A stretch of 64,000 nucleotides of DNA from Paenibacillus macerans (GCF_900454495.1 NZ_UGSI01000002.1:898501-962500), one strand, 5' to 3'; counted from the first letter of the stretch, positions 36,679 through 46,391 are shown. A program made the numbers and translations. Notes: generated by a model from the letters alone, not told the origin.

Positions 36679-37701
36679 ATGAAACTGTTCGTAACAGGCG
36701 GTGCCGGATTTATCGGCAGCAACTTTGTATTATACATGTTAAACCAGCATCCGGATTACCAAATCGTAAATGTGGATGCGCTGACCTATGCGGGAAATCT
36801 GGAAAACCTGAAATCGGTAGAAGGTAATCCAAACCATATCTTCGTGAAGGCGGATATTACGGATGCAAAGACGATGGATGAACTGATCGGTCAAGGCGTT
36901 GACGTGGTAGTCAACTTTGCGGCGGAGTCGCATGTGGACCGGAGTATTTTGGAGCCGGATGTTTTTGTGAAGACGAATGTGCTGGGGACCCAGGTGCTGC
37001 TTGACGCGGCTAAAAAGCATGGCGTTAAGAAATACGTACAGGTTTCTACGGATGAAGTTTACGGGACTTTGGGAGAAACGGGGTTGTTTACTGAGGAAAC
37101 GCCGCTCGCGCCTAACAGTCCCTATTCGGCAAGTAAGGCCGGAGGGGATCTGCTTGTACGCGCGTATCACGAAACCTTTGGGCTGCCAGTGAACATAACA
37201 CGCTGCTCGAACAACTACGGACCTTATCAATTCCCGGAAAAGTTGATTCCTCTCATGATTTCCAAGGCATTAGCTGATGAGGTGCTTCCAGTGTATGGGG
37301 ATGGGTTGAATGTACGCGATTGGTTATACGTAGAAGATCACTGCAGTGCGATAGATCTGGTGATTCACAATGGCCGAAATGGCGAAGTTTATAACATCGG
37401 GGGAAATAACGAGCGGACGAATTTGCATATTGTGCGGACGATACTGGAGCAGCTTGGTAAACCGGAATCCTTGATCAAACATGTGCAGGACCGTCCTGGA
37501 CATGACCGCCGCTATGGCATTGATCCTACCAAGACCATGCAAGAGCTCGGTTGGAAGCCGAAGCATTCTTTTGAAACCGGAATTAAAGAAACGATTCGTT
37601 GGTACTTGGATAATAAGGAATGGTGGACCCGCATTCAATCTGGTGCATACCAGGAGTATTACGTCAAGCAGTACGGCGACCGTCTGGGTGAGCGCCCATG
37701 A
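36679..37701 (+). CDS. rmlB: dTDP-glucose 4,6-dehydratase
   Basis: Second step of dTDP-rhamnose synthesis. A 340-aa SDR enzyme: FVTGGAGFIGSNFVLYML, FAAESHVDRSI, STDEVYG (catalytic Thr-Asp-Glu), YSASKAGGD (Tyr-x3-Lys) and NNYGPYQFPEKLIPL. It overlaps rmlD by four bases (ATGA). A relic of another rmlB lies 2 kb upstream, so this copy may have replaced it. Confidence 0.93.
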   Translation: MKLFVTGGAGFIGSNFVLYMLNQHPDYQIVNVDALTYAGNLENLKSVEGNPNHIFVKADITDAKTMDELIGQGVDVVVNFAAESHVDRSILEPDVFVKTNVLGTQVLLDAAKKHGVKKYVQVSTDEVYGTLGETGLFTEETPLAPNSPYSASKAGGDLLVRAYHETFGLPVNITRCSNNYGPYQFPEKLIPLMISKALADEVLPVYGDGLNVRDWLYVEDHCSAIDLVIHNGRNGEVYNIGGNNERTNLHIVRTILEQLGKPESLIKHVQDRPGHDRRYGIDPTKTMQELGWKPKHSFETGIKETIRWYLDNKEWWTRIQSGAYQEYYVKQYGDRLGERP

Positions 37702-38579
37702 GAGTGCTTGTCACCGGGGCCGGAGGACAGTTAGGAAAAGATGTCGTAGGGCTTTTTGAGCAAGCCGGACACGAGGTTCTGCCGTGTGATCGAGCTTCGC
37801 TGGACATAACCGATTACGAGGTGTGCCTAAAACGCGTGCAGGATTTCAAACCGGATGCGATCATTCACTGTGCGGCTTATACCGCCGTCGATCAAGCGGA
37901 AACCGATATTGATGGTGCCTATGCAGTAAACGCAGTAGGAACTAGAAATATGGTCGTTGCAGCCGAACAGGTGCAGGCTAAATTTTGTTACATCAGTACG
38001 GACTATGTCTTCGATGGAAATGCAACTTCGGCTTATCATGAATTCGATAATACTGATCCTCAAAGCATTTACGGCAAATCGAAGCGGGCGGGAGAAGTGC
38101 TCGTGCAAAGCTTGTCTTCCGCGTTTTTTATCGTTCGCACTTCTTGGGTGTACGGGCTGCATGGCCATAATTTTGTGAAAACGATGTTGAAACTAGGCCA
38201 AGAAAAACCGCTGCTTAAGGTCGTGGATGACCAAAAAGGATCCCCTACTTATACGGTCGATTTGGCAGCCTTCCTTCTGGAACTGGTACAAACGGAAAAG
38301 TACGGGATTTACCACGCTTCAAATACAGGAGAATGCACTTGGTTTGAGTTTGCCCAAGCGATTTTTGCGGAAGCTGAAAATGTTTGGGGGGAAGAATATC
38401 CGGTTCGGGTAGAGCCTTGCACGACGGAGGAATTTCCGCGTCCTGCTCCACGTCCGCGGAATTCGGTGATGGATCACTTGTCGATCCGCACGAATGGATT
38501 AGCAGACTTACCGCCTTGGAAGGAAGGACTGAGGGCGTTTTTGCGAGAGCTTTATGAGAGCAATGGGGAGATCAAATAA
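37698..38579 (+). CDS. rmlD: dTDP-4-dehydrorhamnose reductase
   Basis: Last step of dTDP-L-rhamnose synthesis, NADPH-dependent. 293 aa: VLVTGAGGQLGKDVVGLF, HCAAYTAVDQAETD, STDYVFDG, YGKSKRAGE (Tyr-x3-Lys) and FIVRTSWVYG. The C-terminal NSVMDH is the typical sugar-contact region (normally RPxxSxLD). It closes the rml operon. Confidence 0.92.
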   Translation: MRVLVTGAGGQLGKDVVGLFEQAGHEVLPCDRASLDITDYEVCLKRVQDFKPDAIIHCAAYTAVDQAETDIDGAYAVNAVGTRNMVVAAEQVQAKFCYISTDYVFDGNATSAYHEFDNTDPQSIYGKSKRAGEVLVQSLSSAFFIVRTSWVYGLHGHNFVKTMLKLGQEKPLLKVVDDQKGSPTYTVDLAAFLLELVQTEKYGIYHASNTGECTWFEFAQAIFAEAENVWGEEYPVRVEPCTTEEFPRPAPRPRNSVMDHLSIRTNGLADLPPWKEGLRAFLRELYESNGEIK

Positions 38580-38586
38580 ACATAAA

Positions 38587-38616
38587 AAATGCCGGTGCTC
38601 TAAAGCATCGGCGATT
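38587..38616. terminator. Hairpin terminator between rmlD and the acyltransferase gene
   Basis: GCCG-TGCT and AGCA-CGGC arms with a CTAA loop. The T tract is better on the minus strand (ATTTTTT), so it may serve both convergent genes. Confidence 0.65.
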
Positions 38617-38720
38617 ATTTTATGAAGAAGATTCTTTATTTCCTTGAATTTGCAGTATCTCCTACTTCGGCTCATTGTATCAAAAGATTTCTCCATTGCT
38701 ATATGTTTTCTGAGATGGTA

Positions 38721-39845
38721 TCAAACCTTTCCCACCCACATCTCCCCCACCGAAATCTTCATCCGGCTGAGCCAAACGGTAAGGAACAAACTGATGGAGG
38801 CGCACAGAACAAAGGAAATCACTGTTTGCGAGTATACGTCCAGCATATACAAATAATCGATCGCCAAACGGCTGGTGAAACTCAAGACGAAAGCGTGCAT
38901 GAGATAGGTGCCGAAGGAATATTTGCCAAACAACCCGAGAAGCTGGGTAAACTTCGTTGGTTTGCCGGCCAGCTTTATCGCGGCGGCGAAGACGAGCACG
39001 ATCAAAGCGATGATGGCGATCATCATCAACGGTTTAAGCGGCGCCGTTACGTTGGCGCTGTAGAGATATAGATCGCCGGTGGAACTGCCGGCAATTCGAA
39101 CGATATCGTCAATAATGAAGTAAAAGCAAACCGCCAGAGCCGCGATGGCTATATACTTGGCTTTGGCGACAAATTTCTTCCACGTTTCGTAATACAGCCC
39201 CGCCAAACCGCCCAGTACAAAATAAAACATCCAGAACAGGAAGTTCCGGTCCAGATAGTCAAAAATAAAAGCAAGCTGCGGATTGTCCGAGGCGATCATG
39301 CCTTTGGACAAAGCGTAAACCAAAATGAGATTCACCACAAAGAAAATGGCCGCGACGAGTAGATTGAGCCATGTTTTTCTTTTTTTGGACATCAGCAATC
39401 GAAAGCATGGGAACAAAATGTAAAACGGTATGATCATCACCATAAACCATAGATGATATGAGGCTTTCCCCGTAAGAGCGGCTTCTAACAGATTAAGCAG
39501 CTCATTCCAGGTCGTTGATGCCGGAACGCCGCTTAAGAAGCTGACCCAAACAAAGTAAAAAACGGTCCAGGTCAAATAGGGCAGGATGATTTGCCGGAAT
39601 CTTTTCCGCAAAAAGCTCAGATAGTTCAGTTTACCGTCATAATTATAAAATAACACCACGCCCGTGATAAAAACGAACAGCGGAACCGCGAAGCGGATGA
39701 ATCCGAGGAACGTCGTCCCGGCGATGATGGATGGGGCGCTCACATCCGGTTGGTAAAAGACGCCGGCGATGACATGCTGCAGGACGACCGCCAAAAACGC
39801 AATCCCACGCAAGATTTCTATCTCTTCCAATTTTGCTTTTCTCAA
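38721..39845 (-). CDS. Acyltransferase family 3 membrane protein
   Basis: About 374 aa with ten hydrophobic spans. The first span carries the family's RGIAFLAVVLQHV (catalytic His); FAVPLFVFITGVVLFY and HLWFMVMIIPFYILFP follow. Members O-acetylate surface sugars. The start is set at TTG 39845, seven bases after GGAGG. The ATG at 39872 lies upstream of that site and at the likely transcription start, so it cannot be used. It faces the opposite way to its neighbours. Confidence 0.82.
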   Translation of the reverse strand: MRKAKLEEIEILRGIAFLAVVLQHVIAGVFYQPDVSAPSIIAGTTFLGFIRFAVPLFVFITGVVLFYNYDGKLNYLSFLRKRFRQIILPYLTWTVFYFVWVSFLSGVPASTTWNELLNLLEAALTGKASYHLWFMVMIIPFYILFPCFRLLMSKKRKTWLNLLVAAIFFVVNLILVYALSKGMIASDNPQLAFIFDYLDRNFLFWMFYFVLGGLAGLYYETWKKFVAKAKYIAIAALAVCFYFIIDDIVRIAGSSTGDLYLYSANVTAPLKPLMMIAIIALIVLVFAAAIKLAGKPTKFTQLLGLFGKYSFGTYLMHAFVLSFTSRLAIDYLYMLDVYSQTVISFVLCASISLFLTVWLSRMKISVGEMWVGKV

Positions 39846-39878
39846 AGAAATTCCTCCAGAAGCTTTTGTCATAAAATT

Positions 39879-39907
39879 ACCATAATGAAAAAGTGCCGCC
39901 CCGTCAA
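39879..39907 (-). promoter_or_regulatory. Promoter of the acyltransferase gene
   Basis: On the minus strand TTGACG, a 17-base spacer and TATGGT. Transcription would begin near 39872, leaving only the TTG start usable. Confidence 0.6.
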
Positions 39908-39984
39908 CCGAAGTGTACGTAGGAAGTCACGTTTGGTATAATGAACTCGCCACATAAATACGGCAGGAATTATTATAATTTCGA

Positions 39985-40153
39985 GTTCAAAAAGTCAGGT
40001 TTTCAGCACCGAGAAGGTTGGATGAAGCTAGGGACGTAAGGATCGGAGCGTACGTTTTGGGTACGTGAGCACCGGAAGGCCCGGCTGAATTCAAGATTCG
40101 ATGTCGATTAAGCTACTTGACCTGCTTCGTGATCAAAAGATGACTTTTTGAAC
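39985..40153. repeat. MITE-like element with 13-bp inverted ends, copy 1
   Basis: GTTCAAAAAGTCA (39985-39997) and its exact complement TGACTTTTTGAAC (40141-40153) bound a 169-base segment. Similarity to copy 2 at 46200 includes CCTGCTTCGTGAT inside and the bases after the right end up to the ribosome site of the next gene. No coding frame inside. Confidence 0.7.
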
Positions 40154-40181
40154 TACCTCTATAAGAAAAGGAAACTTTAAC

Positions 40182-41138
40182 ATGTCATTATCCACGACGG
40201 TTACCGTACACATTGTAACTTATAACAGCGCTGAAGATATCGAAGTTTGTCTGAATGCCGTTTTGCGGCAGACGTACGAACTTCAGAAAGTTATCGTTAT
40301 CGACAATGCCTCGGTGGACGGTACAGCGGAACGCGTACGTAACTATATCGAACGAACGGAAAGCCGTATCATTCAACTCATTTCCAATCCCTCGAATACC
40401 GGCTTTGCCCCTGCGCATAATCAGGCGATTCGCATGACGGAAAGCGATTACGTACTTGTTCTTAATCCTGATGTAGAGCTTGGGGACGAATATGTGGAGC
40501 GGCTTGTCAGGGAGATGGAGCGGCAACCGGTGATCGGAAGCGCTACAGGACTGCTCCTTTTCAAGGATTCTCCCGGAACGGTGGACAGCACCGGTCTCGC
40601 CATGAACGGAATCTGGCGTGCTTTTGACCGGGGAGCCGGGGAGCCGGCGACAGCCTGGAAGGAATCAGGCGAAGCGTTTGGCGTGTCGGGCGCAGCGGCG
40701 CTCTACCGGAGGGAGATGATCCGGGAGATTTCGCATCAAGGCGAATTTTTCGATGAGAGCTTTTTTGCCTATAAAGAAGATGTCGACGTCGCCTGGCGGG
40801 CGGGGTTGCTCGGTTGGAAAGCGTACTATTGCGCGGATGCGAAGGCAACCCACGCCCGCGGCTGGAAAAAGGGCGGCCGCAGCTCGAAGCCGCTGTTTGT
40901 ACGCAGATACTCCTATATTAACCGCTATAAGATGATCTATAAAAATCTTACCGGCTATCGCTGGCTAAAGTATTTGCCGAAGCTCTTGGCCTATGAGCTG
41001 GCTAGTCACGGTTACATTTTGCTAAGGGAACCGAAAGTGCTCGGAGCGTGGGGCGGATTTTTTAAGCAGCTCCCGCAATTAAAGGAGAAACGAAGGGCGA
41101 TTCTGGAGAAAAGACATCTATCAAAGGCGGATCTATAA
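40182..41138 (+). CDS. GT2 glycosyltransferase
   Basis: A 318-aa GT2 enzyme: TVHIVTYNSAEDIEVCLNAV, VIVIDNASVDGT and VLVLNPDVEL (DxD-type), then FFDESFFAYKEDVDVAWRAG, a region typical of rhamnosyltransferases such as WbbL. AAGGAAAC precedes the ATG, directly after the repeat element. It probably extends the glycan or its adaptor with rhamnose. Confidence 0.82.
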   Translation: MSLSTTVTVHIVTYNSAEDIEVCLNAVLRQTYELQKVIVIDNASVDGTAERVRNYIERTESRIIQLISNPSNTGFAPAHNQAIRMTESDYVLVLNPDVELGDEYVERLVREMERQPVIGSATGLLLFKDSPGTVDSTGLAMNGIWRAFDRGAGEPATAWKESGEAFGVSGAAALYRREMIREISHQGEFFDESFFAYKEDVDVAWRAGLLGWKAYYCADAKATHARGWKKGGRSSKPLFVRRYSYINRYKMIYKNLTGYRWLKYLPKLLAYELASHGYILLREPKVLGAWGGFFKQLPQLKEKRRAILEKRHLSKADL

Positions 41139-41473
41139 GCGGAGGATCTATAAATCGTTACTCTCGAAATCGTTACTCTCGAAAATGTCAGCGGATCCCT
41201 ATTGTTGTCCGCGTTCAAGAAAACCATCTAATCATAAGACGCGGGACATACAGTAAAATATCTAATGTCAAGGTCATGATGTCAGCAAATCGCTCGCTTT
41301 TGGTTCTGCTCCATTTCATGGTTTGGCACCTCGCATTGGAAGAGATTTACTTTAAGTATAACAGCAACGAAGCACATAAAAAAAGTAAATTGAAAAATTC
41401 TTACACAACTATTTAAGGCGGTACCTATGATATAATGTCGATAGATTACTATATTTGTCAGGAGCGTTGCCCG
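41139..41473 (+). other. Intergenic region with small tandem repeats and a promoter
   Basis: At 41130-41190 GCGGATCTATAA-like units and GTTACTCTCGAAA units are each present twice in tandem. An extended -10 (TGATATAAT) at 41428-41436 lies about 40 bases before the start of the next gene. The rest shows nothing. Confidence 0.5.
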
Positions 41474-42403
41474 GTGGATTTAAGCATTGTCATCGTAAAT
41501 TACAACACATGCCGCTTAACGGTCGATTGTCTGCGGTCGGTTTACGCGTCGGAAACGGACTACACCTATGAAGTGATCGTCGTCGACAATTATTCGCATG
41601 ACGATTCGGTAGAGACGATCCGCCGCGAATTTCCCCAGGCAACGTTGATTGAAAACAGGCAAAACACGGGTTTTTCGTACGCCAACAACCAGGCGATCAA
41701 AATATCAACCGGCCGTTACGTCCTGCTGCTGAACTCGGATACGGTCATTCAAAAGGATACGCTCGACATCATGCTTTCCTTTATGGACAGCCGTCCTGAG
41801 GTGGGAGCTTCCGGGTGCAAGGTGATTCTGCCGGACGGATCGCTGGATAAAGCGTGCAAGCGCGGGTTTCCGACGCCTTCGGCTTCATTTTATTATGCTT
41901 TTGGGTTCTCCAAACGGTTCCCGAACAATCCCAAGTTCAATCAATACCAGCTCGGCTACCTGGATCCGGATGAGGAATATCCGATCGACTGCCTGGTCGG
42001 GGCGTTTATGATGGTCCGCCGGGAAACGATCGAGCAGGTCGGCTTGTTGGACGAGGATTACTTTATGTATGCGGAGGACACGGACTGGTGTTACCGGATC
42101 AAGCAGGCGGGATGGGTTAACTACTATTATCCGCGCACGACGATCGTACATTACAAAGGGGGCAGCGCGCCTCGCCGTCCGCTAAAAATCATTTATGAGT
42201 TTCATCGGTCTATGATTCTTTTCTATCGCAAGCATTATCGGAAAAATTACAACATATTCGTGAGTGCGGCCATTTACGCCGGGATCGCCGTACAATTTAC
42301 CCTGGCTTTGGTGAAATCGGCATTGGCCAAACCCGCAAAGCGGCCGGCGCCGGCCGCTGCACAGAGTCAAGGGTCCGGCCGGGACGTCGGCATGAACGGG
42401 TAG
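41474..42403 (+). CDS. GT2 glycosyltransferase
   Basis: 309 aa: VDLSIVIVNYNTCRLTVDCL, VIVVDNYSHDDS, VLLLNSDTVI and YFMYAEDTDWCYRIKQAGW. The GTG at 41474 is chosen: AGGAG lies nine bases upstream, while the ATG at 41435 overlaps the -10 box and would not be in the transcript. The C-terminus has one hydrophobic segment, then an Ala/Pro-rich tail, so it may be membrane-anchored. It precedes the initiating transferase. Confidence 0.82.
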   Translation: MDLSIVIVNYNTCRLTVDCLRSVYASETDYTYEVIVVDNYSHDDSVETIRREFPQATLIENRQNTGFSYANNQAIKISTGRYVLLLNSDTVIQKDTLDIMLSFMDSRPEVGASGCKVILPDGSLDKACKRGFPTPSASFYYAFGFSKRFPNNPKFNQYQLGYLDPDEEYPIDCLVGAFMMVRRETIEQVGLLDEDYFMYAEDTDWCYRIKQAGWVNYYYPRTTIVHYKGGSAPRRPLKIIYEFHRSMILFYRKHYRKNYNIFVSAAIYAGIAVQFTLALVKSALAKPAKRPAPAAAQSQGSGRDVGMNG

Positions 42404-42472
42404 GCTGCCGCTCCAAGAACACGGTTAGTGACAGGCGTCCAAGGGCTTGAAGTTTATTTAGGGAGTGTAGAA

Positions 42473-43984
42473 ATGAATTCGTCCGTTTCGATGAACAATC
42501 GCAAAATCAAAACGACCAATCTGCTGATCGCGGAGAATATCACGGCGTACAAAAAAAGGACGGTACGTCTGGAGTGGATTCTCAATTTTTTCCTGATCGG
42601 CTTCGAATATATCCTGTATGTGCTCAGCTTTTTGGCGTTGTTTTCACTCCGCGTGCTGCCTGCTTACAACATGAGAAGCTGGTCAACGCTGTTTCATAAC
42701 TTGGAGCATCTGCCCATCGCGTGGGACTACGGAGTCCTCCTGGCGGTCATTTTCGCCATTTATGCGCTGTACAGCACGCACAACGGCCTGTATAAATGGG
42801 ACCGGGACATCAAACTCATCGACGACACGTTCACTGTCTGCAAAGCCGTGTTTTTTTCCTTTTTGATCGCGTTGGGACTTATCTTTTTTCTCCAAACAGG
42901 GGTAGTGTATTCCCGGCTCGTCATCTTGTCGTTCGCGGTCATGATCGTTGTGTGCGCTTTTGTGTCCCGGCTGCTGCGGATGGGTGTCATGCTCCTCCTC
43001 AAACGGACCGATATATACAGCAAAAACGTGCTGATCATCGGGGCGGGGCGCGTAGGGGAGGAAATTCGGGACAATCTGTTTGCCAGCAAAACGAACGGCT
43101 ATCGTTTCGTCGGTTTTTTGGACGATTACAAAGCGGGGAACAACCACGTCATCGGCAGCATCGATCAGGTTGAAAAACTGCTGCAGCACTACCAGATTCA
43201 CGAAATTTACATTACGATCCCGTCCGAGCGGAAAATCATTAACGAGCTGATCACGAAAATCCGCAAATACGACGTCCGCATTAAAATCATCCCGGAAATG
43301 TTCGAAATGGTCACCTCCGGCGTTGTGTTTGACCAGGCTTACGATTATCCGTGCATCGAGATCGTTAAAACCCCGTTGCGCGGTTTAAATCTGATTTTGA
43401 AACGAGCCGTCGATATCGTGCTTGCGAGCCTGGGGCTGATCGTCATCTCGCCGCTGCTGGCGGTGGTGGCGGTCTGCATCAAGCTGGACTCCAAGGGCCC
43501 GGTTATGATCAAGCAGCGGCGCATCGGCAAAAACGGCGCTCCTTTTGGCATGTACAAATTCAGATCGATGGTGGAAAACGCCGAATCGCTAATCCATCAG
43601 CTAGCCGCTCATAACGAAGCGGATGGACCTGTTTTTAAAATGAAAAACGATCCCCGGATTACCCGGGTGGGGCGGTTTATCCGCAAGTATTCGATTGACG
43701 AGCTGCCGCAGCTGATCAATGTCGTTTTAGGCCAGATGAGCCTGGTCGGCCCCCGGCCCCCGCTGCCCCAGGAAGTGGAGCGGTATACCGATTACGAATG
43801 GCGCCGCCTGGACATCCGCCCCGGGATTACGGGGCTTTGGCAAATTAACGGGCGCAGCGATCTGCCGTTTGACGAGTGGGTCAAGCTTGACCTCTATTAT
43901 ATTGAGCATTGGAGCCTGGGGCTGGAGCTGAAAATTATTTTCAAAACAATCCCGATCGTGCTCAAAGGCACCGGGGCTTATTGA
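42473..43984 (+). CDS. Polyprenyl-phosphate sugar-1-phosphate transferase (WsfP/WbaP/WcaJ family)
   Basis: Starts glycan assembly by moving a sugar-1-phosphate from a nucleotide sugar to undecaprenyl phosphate. 503 aa: four N-terminal spans, a nucleotide-fold middle domain (NVLIIGAGRVGEEI), another span, then the catalytic bacterial sugar transferase domain: KRAVDIVLASLGLIVISPLL, KQRRIGKNGAPFGMYKFRSM, RKYSIDELPQLINVVLGQMS, LVGPRPPLP and RPGITGLWQINGRS. In P. alvei and Geobacillus S-layer clusters the homologue (WsfP, WsaP) transfers galactose-1-P. GGGAG supports the start at 42473. Confidence 0.88.
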   Translation: MNSSVSMNNRKIKTTNLLIAENITAYKKRTVRLEWILNFFLIGFEYILYVLSFLALFSLRVLPAYNMRSWSTLFHNLEHLPIAWDYGVLLAVIFAIYALYSTHNGLYKWDRDIKLIDDTFTVCKAVFFSFLIALGLIFFLQTGVVYSRLVILSFAVMIVVCAFVSRLLRMGVMLLLKRTDIYSKNVLIIGAGRVGEEIRDNLFASKTNGYRFVGFLDDYKAGNNHVIGSIDQVEKLLQHYQIHEIYITIPSERKIINELITKIRKYDVRIKIIPEMFEMVTSGVVFDQAYDYPCIEIVKTPLRGLNLILKRAVDIVLASLGLIVISPLLAVVAVCIKLDSKGPVMIKQRRIGKNGAPFGMYKFRSMVENAESLIHQLAAHNEADGPVFKMKNDPRITRVGRFIRKYSIDELPQLINVVLGQMSLVGPRPPLPQEVERYTDYEWRRLDIRPGITGLWQINGRSDLPFDEWVKLDLYYIEHWSLGLELKIIFKTIPIVLKGTGAY

Positions 43985-44051
43985 GGCGCAGGAAGATAAG
44001 ATAGGACATCGTAAAAATACGATAGACAACCAAGATAGGAAGTTTCTTGTC

Positions 44052-44930
44052 ATGAAAAACAAACTGAGGTATAACGCAGCAATCATCATCGCTTGTCTTG
44101 TTCTTTTGCTGGCGAGCCTGTCCGGCCGGCAGCAGCCGCAGGGGCAAGGATTTACCGCCCACCGGATGGTCGCGCACGCCCTCGGCGGAATTAATGGAAT
44201 GACGTATACGAACACCTATGAAGCTTTCATTGCAAACTATGAAAAAGGTTTCCGCATTTTCGAAGCGGATTTGCTGCTGAGCAGCGACGATCAGCTCATC
44301 GCCCGCCATGAGTGGGGCGAAAGCTTCACCAAAATGATGGGCCAGCAGGACGAACTCGAGCCGGACCGTCATAGTGCGATCTTTTCACACGAGGAATTTA
44401 AGGCGGCCAAAATCATGGGCCAATACGAGCCGCTGGATTGGGACGACATTTTGGGGCTGATGGAGCTCTATCCGGACGTGTATTTCGTGACGGATACGAA
44501 GCAGAGCAAACCGGAGGAGATCCAGCGCATTTTTACCCAGATCGTCGCCAAAGCGAAGGCGAAGGACCCGGCGCTGCTGGATCGGATCGTGCCGCAAATT
44601 TACAATCGTCCCATGTTGGAGCCGCTGAAGGAAATTTATCCGTTCCCGTCGGTGATTTTCACGTTGTACCAGACGACCGACACGGATGAGGAAGTGGTGC
44701 AGTTTGCCAAGGAAGCGGGCATTACCGCCATTACGATGTCCGAGCAGCGGGCGAATTCCCGGCTGATCTCGGCGCTGAACCGGATCGGCGTAGTTTCTTA
44801 CGTACATACCATAAACGATCCGAAAAAGATGACGGCGTTCAAAATGATGGGGGCTTACGGCTTTTACACCGACTTTTTGACCGAAGACGATGTGGCCAAG
44901 CCGGGATGGATTTTGGCTTTGGGGCGGTAA
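44052..44930 (+). CDS. GDPD/PI-PLC-like phosphodiesterase, membrane-anchored or secreted
   Basis: 292 aa with an N-terminal hydrophobic segment (IIIACLVLLLASL). VAHALGGINGMTYTNTYEAF, then FEADLLLSSDDQLIARHEWG give the catalytic His, Glu, Asp and His of the TIM-barrel phosphodiesterase family; the usual HRG is HAL here. ITAITMSEQRAN and the YTDFL end fit. It may cleave glycerophosphodiesters or a glycan-linked phosphodiester. It lies 67 bases after the sugar transferase and before a terminator. Confidence 0.75.
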   Translation: MKNKLRYNAAIIIACLVLLLASLSGRQQPQGQGFTAHRMVAHALGGINGMTYTNTYEAFIANYEKGFRIFEADLLLSSDDQLIARHEWGESFTKMMGQQDELEPDRHSAIFSHEEFKAAKIMGQYEPLDWDDILGLMELYPDVYFVTDTKQSKPEEIQRIFTQIVAKAKAKDPALLDRIVPQIYNRPMLEPLKEIYPFPSVIFTLYQTTDTDEEVVQFAKEAGITAITMSEQRANSRLISALNRIGVVSYVHTINDPKKMTAFKMMGAYGFYTDFLTEDDVAKPGWILALGR

Positions 44931-45488
44931 ACCGGGGGAGGGCTAGATTGTTGGTTGCAGTCTTGGAGATTGTCCCGAGCAGTTGAATAATTGTATTTTC
45001 TACAGTTGGATTTCAAGATCAACGCCTGAAGAGACGAATAGTTGCGAAAGCTGCAATTAATTATATCGAACGAGCACGGATGCCCTTATGAGCACCAATC
45101 TAACTGCATGAAATGCAACTAAAAAAGAGCTGAGAAGCAACTTCACCGCTAATAATTGTATATTTTACATTAATCGGACTTTGCCGTTTCGGTTTGAGGA
45201 ATCATGCGGGATAGGCGCCTAAGGGCGCTTTTTTTGTTCGCCTGCCATGCGAACATTGACAGGGATTCCACGGTAACATAGACTAGAAAAAGAATAAGAA
45301 ACCGGGGAGAAAAAGAGTCTCTCAGACGGTTTGACGAACAACGATGATTACGTTGAGCGGACGAGAACGGGGCGGAGCGGGATAGGCCCCGTTTTTCGCG
45401 GGCGCGGGACGGGTTGGGAGCCCCGGCTCCTTCTTCCCCGATCCCCGCTGGTGAATCCTGTAGGCATCGATTTATTGGAGGAATTCGC
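44931..45488 (+). other. Intergenic region with degenerate direct repeats
   Basis: AATAATTGTATTTTCTACAG (44986) recurs as AATAATTGTATATTTTACAT (45151), 165 bases apart. The stretch 45410-45480 is GC-rich and ends in the pcrB ribosome site. No gene. Confidence 0.5.
45213..45235 (+). terminator. Rho-independent terminator
   Basis: GCGCC and GGCGC arms around TAAG, then seven T. It could end the glycan operon that finishes with the phosphodiesterase. Confidence 0.75.
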
Positions 45489-46184
45489 TTGAATCAAATG
45501 ATAGCATCCTGGCGGCACGTATTTAAGCTGGATCCGGACCGCCCGCTGGATGACCGGGCCTTGGAGGCCGTGTGCCTGTCCGGGACCGACGCGATTATGG
45601 TCGGCGGGTCGAGCGGCGTAACGTATGACAATACCGTCGATTTGCTCTCGCGCGTGCGCCGGTATGAAGTATCCTGCGTGCTGGAAGTGTCCGATCTGGA
45701 AGCCGTCGTGCCGGGCTTCGATCTGTACATGATCCCGATCGTGCTGAATGCCGGTCATCCGGACTGGCTTATCGGCCAGCATGTCCGGGCGATCGAGAAG
45801 TACAGCTATATGATCCCATGGGAGCAGTTGATCCCGGAAGGATACATCGTGCTGAACCCGGAGGCGACCGTAGCCAAGGTTACCGCAGCGAACGCCGGGC
45901 TCGACGCCGCCCAGGCCGGCGCTTACGCCCAGTTCGCCGACAAGTTGCTTGGGCTGCCAATCGTGTATGCGGAGTACAGCGGCCAACTGGGCGATCTGGA
46001 GCTGGTGCCGGCGATGCGCCGGACGCTGGAGCGCTCCCGCCTGTTCTACGGAGGCGGCATCACCGATGCCGAGTCGGCCCGACGGGCGGCGGCGGTATGC
46101 GATACCGTCGTTGTCGGCAACGCGGTATACACCGACCTGGAGCAGGCGCTGGAAACCGTGGCGGCCGTCAAGGGAACGCGATAA
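45489..46184 (+). CDS. pcrB: Heptaprenylglyceryl phosphate synthase
   Basis: Joins a C35 prenyl diphosphate to glycerol-1-phosphate, giving an archaeal-type ether lipid precursor known from Bacilli. 231 aa, a TIM barrel: WRHVFKLDPDRPL, DAIMVGGSSGVTYDN, YMIPIVLNAGHPDW, IVYAEYSGQLGD, FYGGGITDAESA and VVVGNAVYTD, in family order. The TTG start follows GGAGG by seven bases. It lies upstream of pcrA, as in Bacillus. Confidence 0.9.
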   Translation: MNQMIASWRHVFKLDPDRPLDDRALEAVCLSGTDAIMVGGSSGVTYDNTVDLLSRVRRYEVSCVLEVSDLEAVVPGFDLYMIPIVLNAGHPDWLIGQHVRAIEKYSYMIPWEQLIPEGYIVLNPEATVAKVTAANAGLDAAQAGAYAQFADKLLGLPIVYAEYSGQLGDLELVPAMRRTLERSRLFYGGGITDAESARRAAAVCDTVVVGNAVYTDLEQALETVAAVKGTR

Positions 46185-46199
46185 TTTTTTTAAGTACGT

Positions 46200-46391
46200 G
46201 TTCAAAAAGCCGGTTCGACGCTGAATCCGCTGCTTGGCCTGCTTCGTGATAAGACAAACATCTATCGACGCACATTCCAGGAAGACAGACCGCGTTTAGC
46301 GGAAGTTTTTCTTCCGATTATAAGGAAGCCACGCCCAGGAAGCCCTGGAAACATATTCTTTCTTATCTCTTCAAAATATGATTTTTTGAAC
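46200..46391. repeat. MITE-like element, copy 2, upstream of pcrA
   Basis: GTTCAAAAAG (46200-46209) and TTTTTTGAAC (46382-46391) form inverted ends of a 192-base segment. CCTGCTTCGTGAT inside and CTACC-CTTTAAGAAAGGAA after the right end match copy 1 at 39985; most of the interior differs. Confidence 0.6.
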
